This document shows, one piece after another, positions 9,892-18,500 of a stretch of 64,000 nucleotides of DNA. How positions within the stretch are numbered: the stretch's first letter is position 1; the number at the start of each line of letters is the position of its first letter. Made by a program: the position numbers and the translations under genes. Source of the DNA: Earliella scabrosa (taxonomy: Eukaryota; Basidiomycota; Agaricomycetes; Polyporales; Polyporaceae). Location: NCBI GenBank assembly GCA_022605405.1, contig JABYQQ010000004.1, positions 2,480,001-2,544,000 of the forward strand. Direction: 5' to 3'. The notes under the pieces were generated by a model, which saw nothing but the letters and a program-made list of their open reading frames with translations, was not told the origin of the DNA and did no database searches.

Positions 9892-10722
9892 CGGTGATTT
9901 TCCCCCATCTAATGGTACCCTGTACGTGAAATATGGATCAGTGGTTCCCCAAATGTACAGCAGGTGGCAGATAGTAGTAGCTACATACAGCTGCACATCC
10001 CACAATTCTAAACACTATCTTCTGTACATTACACCATTGAATAGAGGCTAAAAATGCGAACCCAACGCACCCACATACACCCCTATTGTTGTAGATTTGA
10101 AGGAGCTAGAGGGGAAGCAGGTAGCTCCCCTATAGGGTCACCTACCGCTTATGGGCGTCAAAAAAGCGCCCAAACAGCGCCACAACATTAGATAAGCACT
10201 CCTACTATCCCAGGAAAGCCATCAAAATCACCCCAATATGGATCCTGACAAGTGGTTCCAATCTAACAACTTCTCTATATGTGATCTGACAAGTGGCAGA
10301 GATCATTACAAGGCAGTCTAACAAGTGGCTAGAGCTGTACAAATAGTCAATCTGCCAGTCTAACAAGTGACTAGAGCTGTACAAACCACTTGTATACCAG
10401 TCTGACAAGTGGCTACAACTGTACAACTGGTCAATCTGCCAGTCTGACAAGTGGCTAGAGCTGTACAAATAGTCAGTCTGCCAGTCTAACAAGTGGCTAC
10501 AACTGTACAAATAGTCAGTCTGCCAGTCTGACAAGTGGCCAGAGCTATACAAACCGCTTGTATACCAGTCTGACAAGTGGAAACAAACAAACAACTGGGC
10601 TGGAAGGATTTGTTACAAGTCAGGTAGCCTGTTTCAGTGGCTGTTTGAAAGTGGTCACAAAACAAACAATGGTCTACCACAGTTGTGGGCATTTGTACAA
10701 CAAGTGTGGAAGCCAGAGGTGC
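9892..10722 (-). repeat. Right arm of the foldback element
   Basis: This is the reverse complement of 174-1004, the same length and nearly identical. It includes the mirrored 42-bp minisatellite. The short stretch 9798-9891 before it is the rest of the spacer and has no gene. Host hAT intron sequence resumes at about 10723. Confidence 0.9.
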
Positions 10723-10819
10723 CCGTCATTGTGCAATGAGAGGTCCACCGGGCACGCCGCCGCATTGGCAGGACATCCGCAATGCCTGACCTACAGCCGC
10801 TGACTACATATTAACGCAG

Positions 10820-12420
10820 GTCCAAAGCTCGGGGCAGCGCAAGGATGCCTGCAATCTCTTGCAGACCCAGAACAGCGTCAAGAAGCCGCTCGTGATTCCC
10901 CTCCATAGCAATGTATGCTGGGGCAGCGCGCACAAAATGCTCGCCCGTGCACACTTTCTGCGAAAGGTGAGGCACCTCGCATGTTGCCCATATGCTCATA
11001 CTGACGTTTCCACACTCCGTTCACCCTAGGCTATCGACACATTCATCCAACTTGCTGATGTGCGCTTTGGGCCGATCACGAAGATTCGTCGAGCCGGCCA
11101 GAAGACGAAGGTTATCCACTGGAGTGCGTTTCAAATCTCCGCCGCTGAGTGGGAACAAGTTCGCATCTGCGCGGACATACTAGCTGTGAGTCCTCGACCG
11201 CGTCATCTTTCTTCTGACACTTAGTACGAGTCCCCTCTCATGCAGGATGCGAACAAGTACCATCACATCGCCGCTACTGCTCGTTTGCCTATCCTGCACC
11301 AAGTTATCCCAACCCTTGAGTCTCTTAGCTCGCGCTGGGAGCACAAGCTCGACGACCCCATGTATGCTCCGTTCCACGACGCGCTCAAAGCCGCGCTCTC
11401 GAAACTCAACAAGTACTACCTCAAGCTAGACGATACTGATGTATACATCCTGTCTCTATGTACATACCACTGAGCCGCCTGCATGACCACCTGCTAATCC
11501 CACTAATTGCCGGTGACAGTTCTCCATCCCTACTATAAGCTGGGCTACACTGAACGCAAGTGGGGAGGGGAAGCAGAATATCTTGCTGACCTCGCTGCGG
11601 GACACGCCAATGCACGCAATTGGATTGCACACGCACGCTCGGTAGTTGAAGAGGCTGTACATCGGTTTTGCTCAACGATCCTCTGCTTACCACTCACCGC
11701 TCTCGTCAAACAGATGAAGACTTACTGGCCGAAGCGATTCGGCACGTTCATCCTAAAGAACCGTGACGCAAGGCTGCGTCAAGCTGGTGCTGAGGAGGCT
11801 GAGCCTGTCGCCCCTGGGCCGCAGTCTTCTGCTCCCGGTCCGAGCCAGAAGCCCACCCAGGATGCTCGCTCTGTGCGCTCACAGGTGAAGGTGCCGTCCG
11901 ATGCCTCCGACGACTCTGACATTGACGACTACGACCGTCATCGGGCTGAAGCTCAAGCTCATCAAGCTGACGACGGATGGCGCGAGGAGCTCGACCGGTA
12001 CCTCCGAGACCCTGCGGTCAAGGCCACAAAGCGCATGGATACTGTTCAGTACTGCATTCCCTCATCTGGGCCGCACACCGTACCTGCTCACTCACGACCA
12101 TCTCTTTCCAGAACCAGACCTCTACCTACCCAACAATTGCACGCATGGCTCTTGACGTCCTCGCAGTGGCCGCGGCATCAACTGGTGTTGAGTCTTTGTT
12201 CTCACGCGCCAAGGAGGTAACCACGGACCGCCGCACCCGCCTTGACCCTGCTGTGTTTGAGCAGATCGAATGTCTCAACTACCATTGGAAGGACAAGATT
12301 GTCGACTACGCGCGGCTCAACGAGGAGACAATTGAGGAGCTCAAACTCGAGGAGTTTGAGTACCTTGAGCGGGAGGAGGCGATGTTTAGCGATAGCGAGG
12401 ACAATGAGGAGGACACATAG
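10820..12420 (+). pseudogene. hAT transposase, 3' exons (core and C-terminal dimerisation domain)
   Basis: Exons read as 10820-10966, 11030-11185, 11246-11459 (11225 is an alternative start), 11520-11656, 11714 to about 12043, and about 12112-12420. They are separated by 57-68 bp GT-AG introns that keep one frame, except near 12044, where the donor is uncertain. The protein includes LVIPLHSNVCWGSAHKML, DANKYHHIAA, LHPYYKLGY and the C-terminal hAT dimerisation block (TYPTIARMALDVLAV to HWKDKIVDYARLN), ending in an acidic tail. These are the regions expected after the RTLAVK exon at 1-158. Apart from the foldback insertion in its intron, I see no stop in the exons, so the gene was probably intact when it was hit. 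Known role: DDE transposase that excises and inserts hAT elements with 8-bp duplications. Confidence 0.85.
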
Positions 12421-12704
12421 TGACATATCTTATGTATTCTGATACTCAACGGACGTGCGACTAGTACAGGTCTGTCTGCAACACTACTGTGTGCCTACGC
12501 GAATAGGTAGGACCGGTCCTACATTGGTCCAGGACCGGTCTGGACTGATATCGGTCCAGGACTGGTCCGGACTGGTGACCGGACCGCTAGGACTGGACCG
12601 ATGGTCTGGTCCTGTGTTACTCCATGCGGTCCTGTCCGGTCCTGGTCCTTGGTCCTGTGCTGAGAGGGTCAAAAGACCGGACCGGACCGGACCCTGCAAC
12701 ACTA
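12421..12704 (+). repeat. hAT right subterminal region and terminal inverted repeat
   Basis: After the transposase stop comes a block packed with GGACCGGT/ACCGGTCC-type words in both orientations (about 12508-12693). Such words often serve as transposase binding sites in hAT ends. The end is GGACCCTGCAACACTA (12689-12704), the same end as the MITE at 29067-29781. The next bases, AGCGCCGG (12705-12712), match an uninterrupted site in gypsy2 copy B (13917-13924), as expected for an 8-bp target duplication whose left copy lies outside the window. Confidence 0.85.
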
Positions 12705-13450
12705 AGCGCCGGCGTGTAAACTCACACCCCCTCTGAGGTAACGCGTGCCTTACGATACATACCACGGTCTCTAGTAACTAGCATTGTGAACCTTTTGTGC
12801 TTGAGAGGCATCTGAGTTTTCAAGTATCTCTCAGCCAGGCCACGCACTTGTGCCCGCCAGCTGTTGTATCCGGGGTGCTTAACACGATAGAAATGGAGGA
12901 CAACCATGTGGACCCTCCTTACCTACCTCTTTTACTTTGCTAGTTTCTTGTACGATACTCGGGCATGCACACCTCTTTTCCCCTCTCTCACTTCATCGTG
13001 GCTTGCTGGAGACTTCTCCACGTGTACCACCCAGGGGAGCAGCGTGACGTTCATTGGTCCAGCGTGGAAAAGACCTTTAAGGTCTGTGGCAATCAACCAT
13101 GCCTGAACCGTGGCAAGGGCCACAAGGCAGCACCCCAACAGACCCTCGCTGAACACGAACTTGAGAGGTGCACCGAGCATAACATCAATGTTATCCGGGC
13201 AATCTTTGGCCTCCCCATAACACAACCCATCACCCGTACCACCTCTTGTCCACTTAGTCGTGTTCCCAGTTGCGCCAACACTCCTCCTACCCCTACCACT
13301 ATCCCTCCTGGAGTTGCACTTGTTGCCCAACGCTTACAAGAGCGGCGTGCATCCTCTCCAGCCTCAACCACAGCAGTTGCAGGACCAAGTCGGACCACTG
13401 AAGAGCCCGCAACCACTGTCATCCTTAACTCCCCGCCTGCCAAACCCGTT
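12705..13450 (+). pseudogene. gag: Gypsy2 copy A: leader and upstream gag region, truncated both sides
   Basis: The sequence is colinear with copy B from 13917 to about 14650. It contains the leader and the Cys-containing upstream gag region (about 12965-13450), with CGNQPCLNR where copy B has CGNQPCPNR. On the left it is cut by the hAT insertion. On the right it stops at AAACCCGTT, where copy B's 5' LTR begins at 13451. Many CG pairs of copy B are TG or CA here, giving an aged, methylation-decayed look. There is also a small insertion (GKGHKAAPQQ against GRAAPQQ). Confidence 0.85.
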
Positions 13451-13897
13451 TGTCACGAACGGTCCCTCAGCGCCTAGGGAAGCGCCCAACTAACCACTGT
13501 TCACGACCGTTCACTGTTTCCATTGTTCGCTATCACCATTGTACTTCCAGATTCCAGAGCCCCTTTTGTTTCTTTTCCTTTGTTCCGGACACAATTGTCG
13601 TCATACCACTGTATCTCTTCCATTGTTCCGTCACTCTATTGTTCTATTGTTCTCCAAGCGCTATTGTTCTAACTGTAGATATAAACCCTAGCACTCGCTA
13701 CCTGGAGACCTCAGTTTCGACCTCTTGTCTCCAGGTAAGCCTCACTTGTATTTCACTTGTAGATACTTCGCTCAATACAACTTGTCTCCAGCCCTGCGTG
13801 TCGAGCCTTGCTCCACTCTCGCTGCACAAGCGCTCGTCGGACGCCCTCGCTCGCCTCGTCGTTCCCTCCTCGTCTCGCTTGACCCCAGGTCGCGACA
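13451..13897 (+). repeat. Gypsy2 copy B 5' LTR
   Basis: This repeat of 447 bp has TATAAA at 13680-13685. A perfect 9-bp stem CCTGGAGAC/GTCTCCAGG (13701-13709 with 13727-13735) carries the self-primer word in its loop. CAG|GTAAGC at the 3' foot of the stem looks like a splice donor. Confidence 0.93.
13680..13735 (+). promoter_or_regulatory. Gypsy2 TATA box, self-primer hairpin and possible splice donor
   Basis: TATAAA lies at 13680-13685. AGTTTCGACCT lies at 13713-13723, 33 bases below the TATA start, in the 17-nt loop of the 9-bp stem. It is the exact complement of the primer site at 13900-13910. A GTAAGC at 13735-13740 could be a 5' splice site for a spliced leader, but I cannot show that it is used. 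Confidence 0.65.
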
Positions 13898-13899
13898 TT

Positions 13900-13910
13900 A
13901 GGTCGAAACT
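13900..13910 (+). promoter_or_regulatory. Gypsy2 primer-binding site (self-priming type)
   Basis: AGGTCGAAACT lies two bases after the 5' LTR, the same spacing as in gypsy1. It complements AGTTTCGACCT at 13713-13723. The G/C pair that differs from gypsy1 is changed on both sides. Copy C repeats it at 53900-53910. Confidence 0.75.
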
Positions 13911-14203
13911 CCTTGCGAGCGCCGGCGTGTAACTCACACTCCCTCTGAGGTAACGCGCGCCCTACGATACATACCACGGTCTCTAGTAACTAGCATTGTG
14001 AACCTTTTGTGCTCGAGAGGCATCTGGGTTTTCAAGTATCCCTCAGCCAGGCCACGCACTTGCGCCCGCCAGCTGTTGTATCCGGGGTGCTTAACACCTT
14101 AGGAACGGAGGACAACCGTGTGGACCCTCCTTACCTACCTCTTTTACTTTGCTAGTTTCTCGTACGATACTCGGGCGCGCACACCTCTCCTCCTCACTTC
14201 ATC

Positions 14204-15583
14204 GTGGCTTGCCGGGGACTCCTCCACGCGTACCACCCAGGGGAGCAGCGCGACGTTCATTGGTCTAGCGCGGAAAAGACCTTTAAGGTCTGTGGCAATC
14301 AGCCGTGCCCGAACCGCGGCAGGGCAGCACCCCAACAGACCCTCACAGAACACGGACTCGAAAGGTGTACCGAGCATAACGCCAACGTTATCCGGGCAAT
14401 CTTTGACCTCCCGGTAACACAGCCGATCACCCGTACCACCTCTCGTCCACCCAGTCGCGTTCCCAGTCGCGCCAACACTCCTCCTACCCCTACCACTGTC
14501 CTCCCGGGGGTTGCGCTTGTCGCCCAACGCTTACAAGAGCGGCGCGCATCCTCTCCGGGCCCAACCACAGCAGTTGCAGGACCAAGTCGGACCACCGAAG
14601 AGCCCGCAACCACTGTCATCCTTAACTCCCCGCCTGCCAAACCCGTTCGATCCGAACGTCCCCCTTCACCCACCACAACGCAGCCTCCGCCACAGGTTGC
14701 TCAACCCACGCTGCAGGTCGCACAACCTGTATCCACCGTCGCACCAGTAGCCGTACTGGTCCAAACCTCCCAAACCTCCACCATGTCGGGCTCCACTACC
14801 ATCCCTGACTCCCTGGTCAAGCTACTCGCTCCGGAGTCGTACCATGGCAAAGACCCCATCGCCGCTCTCGCCTTCCTCTCGCGATCAAAGGCGTTCTTCG
14901 ACAACCTCCCCACCGCGGTCACGAATGACCTGAAATTCCAGATGATTCTGGGTTTTCTCAAGGACGACGCGGCAGTCTGGGCTCTGCCCTACTACGCGCA
15001 GCTGGGGGGCTCTCAACCCTGCTGGGCTGACTTCGCGGCTTTCGAAACGGACTTCAAAGCCCACTTCTGTGCGGTCGACGACAAGGCCTCCGCCTACGAA
15101 GAACTCCGGCAGCTCAATCGAGGGGCCCAACGTCCCAAGATGGCCACCGTCAAGGAGTGGACGGCCAAGTTCACCGCAGTCGCTGCCCGGACGGGCCTTG
15201 GAGAGGAGGACAAGCGCATGCGCTATCGAGATGGTCTCCCCGAGCAGTTGCGCACCGCCCTCATCACCAGTGGGCGTGACGTCTCGACCTTTGCCAAGAT
15301 GCAGAAGGAGGCCCTCGAGATCAGCCAGGGCCTCGCGTCCATCGAGGCCAGCAAGTTCCGTCCCTTCAAAGGGAAAGGCAAGGAACAAGTCGCTGGTGCG
15401 AGCACCGACCAGCAACCGGAGACCCGCACGTGCTTCAAGTGCGGGAAACCGGGGCACATTGCACGCAACTGCAAGGCCAAGAAAATCTCCGCCGCTCAGT
15501 TTGAGCAGATGGAGGCCAAGATGAAGCAGCTGCAGGAACAGCTGGCCTCTGTGAAAGCGGCAGAGAAGACGGAGGATTTTTGA
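14204..15583 (+). CDS. gag: Gypsy2 gag (core gag probably starts at 14783)
   Basis: This frame of 459 codons is open from a GTG at 14204 to TGA at 15581-15583. Copy C has ATG at the equivalent spot (54214), while copies A and B share GTG. The ATG at 14783, in ACCATGTCG context, is therefore an attractive start for a 266-residue core gag. The upstream part has C/H residues (HPGEQRDVHW, CGNQPCPNR, ERCTEHN) and then a Pro/Thr-rich linker. The core has a retrotransposon gag domain (about 14830-15380). A zinc knuckle CX2CX4HX4C (CFKCGKPGHIARNC) lies at about 15431-15472, and a coiled tail (QMEAKMKQLQEQLASVK) follows. It ends GAT TTT TGA, with pol in the -1 frame. Confidence 0.88.
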   Translation: MACRGLLHAYHPGEQRDVHWSSAEKTFKVCGNQPCPNRGRAAPQQTLTEHGLERCTEHNANVIRAIFDLPVTQPITRTTSRPPSRVPSRANTPPTPTTVLPGVALVAQRLQERRASSPGPTTAVAGPSRTTEEPATTVILNSPPAKPVRSERPPSPTTTQPPPQVAQPTLQVAQPVSTVAPVAVLVQTSQTSTMSGSTTIPDSLVKLLAPESYHGKDPIAALAFLSRSKAFFDNLPTAVTNDLKFQMILGFLKDDAAVWALPYYAQLGGSQPCWADFAAFETDFKAHFCAVDDKASAYEELRQLNRGAQRPKMATVKEWTAKFTAVAARTGLGEEDKRMRYRDGLPEQLRTALITSGRDVSTFAKMQKEALEISQGLASIEASKFRPFKGKGKEQVAGASTDQQPETRTCFKCGKPGHIARNCKAKKISAAQFEQMEAKMKQLQEQLASVKAAEKTEDF

Positions 15584-18500
15584 TCCGGACCTCACTAGCG
15601 GCTGCGGGTGTAGGTCCTTGTACGAATAGTCGGTTTGCTGTACTCGGGTCCGGGATTATCTATGAACTAGATCGTGATGGCCAACACTTTCACGTCCCAG
15701 TACAGCTAATCGGCAAGCAGCACCGGAAGGAGGTCGTGGCCATGGTGGACAGCGGTGCCACTACAACCTTCCTAAGTAGGCGGTTCGTCAAGGAGAACCG
15801 TGTGGTTACGCGGAAGTTGGCTACGCCGATACCGCTGTATAACATTGATGGAACTCTGAATCGTGATGGTACGATCACGGATGTTGCCATCTTGGAACTG
15901 GAGATAGGAGCACACCGAGAAAAGGTGGTGTTCACAGTCACGGACATCGGCATGGAGGACATCATTATCGGACTGGATTGGTTACGCAAACACAACCCTG
16001 AGGTCGATTGGGACCAAGGGACGTTGAAGCTGTCCAGATGTCCTGCATCGTGTCGACCCTGCTTCGAAGGCCAACTGCCTGCTCAGACGGACACGCGTGA
16101 TACGGGGGTTAGGCCTACGGCGCGTCAACGTACTCGGCAAGTGCGGAAGGTTAAAGAAGTAGGGAAGATACGGGCTACAGTGATGGTCGAGGAGGACCTC
16201 GAACCAGCCACCCCGTCGAGTATACCGGTTGAATGGGATAACTCCGAGGATGCCCTTCTGTACTCCTGGGAGCAAGGACATGCCTTGTCCAACGCTCCAC
16301 AACTGTTTGCAATGGCTGGCTACACGTACTCGCAGCAGCTTGCAGAGCAGGAGTACCAGAAGAAGGAAGTGCGTCCGGTGGAACAGATTGTGCCTGAACG
16401 GTATCACCAGTACCTACGCGTGTTTTCCAAGGACGCATCGGAACGGCTCCCTGAGCATGGACCGTACGATCACGCAATTGAACTGGTACCAGAGGCCAAG
16501 ATGTTCCATTCACGAGTGTACCCCCTCTCCCCCAACGAGCAAGTAGAACTAGATAAGTTCCTGCAGGAGAACCTGGCTAAAGGCTACATTAGCGAGTCGA
16601 AGTCACCCATTTCGTCACCCTTCTTCTTCATCAAAAAGAAGGACGGTAGTCTGCGACCCGTACAGGACTACCGTCGGCTCAACGAGATCACCGTGAAGAA
16701 TCGGTATCCGATTCCTCTTGTCTCAGAGCTGGTGGATCGACTCAAACAAGCCAAGGTCTTCACTAAGTTGGACATTCGTTGGGGGTACAACAACATCCGG
16801 ATTAAGACGGGAGATGAGTGGAAAGCTGCGTTCGTCACGAACCGGGGGCTCTTCGAGCCAAATGTGATGTTCTTTGGGTTGACCAACTCGCCTAGCACCT
16901 TCTCGGCTTTCATGAACGACATCTTTAAGGACCTCATTGTGGAAGGAAAGATCACGATCTACTTAGACGACATCCTGATCTTCTCCAACGACCTTGAGGC
17001 ACATCGCGCCGTTACCCGCGAAGTCCTGAAAAGATTGGCAGAGCATGACTTGTTCTGCAAGCCCGAGAAATGCGAGTTCGAAGTCCCCAAGGTCGAGTAC
17101 CTCGGTGTCCTTGTGTCCCACAACCGTGTCGAGATGGATCCTGTCAAAGTGAAGGGTATTCAGGAGTGGCCCACTCCCCGCAATGCGTCTGATGTCCGGA
17201 AGTTCCGAGGATTTGCGAATTTCTACCGCAGATTCATCCAGGACTTCAGTCGCATTTGCAAACCCTTGGATCGTCTCACCGGCAAAGTGCCCTGGCAATG
17301 GGGACAGGACGAACAGGAGGCTTTCGACGAGCTGAAACGCCGCTTTGTTCAGAATCCAGTACTGTGCATGTACGATCCGAATAAAGACACACGCATCGAG
17401 GTGGATGCCTCGGGATATGCAACCGGAGGAGTACTTGCACAGTTACAGGACGATGGCAAATGGCACCCGGTCGCCTTTCACTCTGAATCGATGAGTGAGG
17501 CAGAGCGCAACTACGAGATCTACGATAAAGAGATGCTTGCGATCATACGGGCCTTAGAGGCCTGGCGCCACTACCTGGAAGGGTTACCAAGGCGTTTCGA
17601 GATTCAGTCAGACCACAAGAATCTCGAATATTGGCGCACCGCACAACATCTCACTCGTAGACAGGCGCGATGGGCACTTTATCTGTCTAGGTTTGACTTC
17701 GAGATCACGCACAAACCAGGCACATCCAACGGACGTGCAGATGCACTCTCCAGGCGTCCTGATCACCAGAAGGATGATGCCGATGACAACCTAGATCAGA
17801 TAGTGCTACGACCGGAACAGTTCAGGCTACTGGCAGCTCGTAGAGGACACAACGCGGTAGTGGCAGACAAAGCCCTGCTGAAGCGTATTCGCACTTGCTC
17901 CGAACGGGAGCAGGAGGTAGCAGAAGCTCTACAGAAAGTGGAGAAACTAGGACCAGCGCGGCTCCAGAGTGACCTCGTCGATTGGAATGTTGAGCAAGGC
18001 CTCATCCTCTATCGAGGAAAGGTCTACGTACCAAAAGACGAGGCACTCCGCACTGAGATTGTCCGAATTCACCACGACCTACCTCCTGCGGGACACCCAG
18101 GGCAGTGGAAGACGCTTGAGTTGGTATCGCGCAATTACTGGTGGCCAGGGATGGGCAAATTCGTTAAGGAGTACGTGGGGACGTGCGACACTTGTCGGCG
18201 CACGAAACCTGTACGGAGTCGACCGCAAGGTCTTCTCAAACCCAACGAAATCCCTGAAAGGCCTGGACAGATTGTCACTTGTGACTACATCGTCGGCCTT
18301 CCCGAGATTGACGGCCACAATGCGATCCAACTCATGGCAGACAGACACGGAAAGCTGGTGCACTTGGTACCCTGCAGCGACGAGATTGATGCCGGAGGGG
18401 CAGCAGACGTCTTCATTCGGGAGTACTTCCGCCTGCATGGACTGCCCCGAAAGATCATCTCCGACCGAGGACCGCAGTTCGCTGCAGACCTATTCCGTGC

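Noticed and set aside
12484..12765. Open frames on both strands at the hAT end
   Set aside because: Made by the repeated ACCGGTC words of the subterminal region.
14885..15595. 236-codon minus-strand frame across gypsy2 gag (and its copy at 54677-55609)
   Set aside because: It is antisense to a clear gag gene with a zinc knuckle, and Leu/Gly-rich as expected for the complement of this codon usage.
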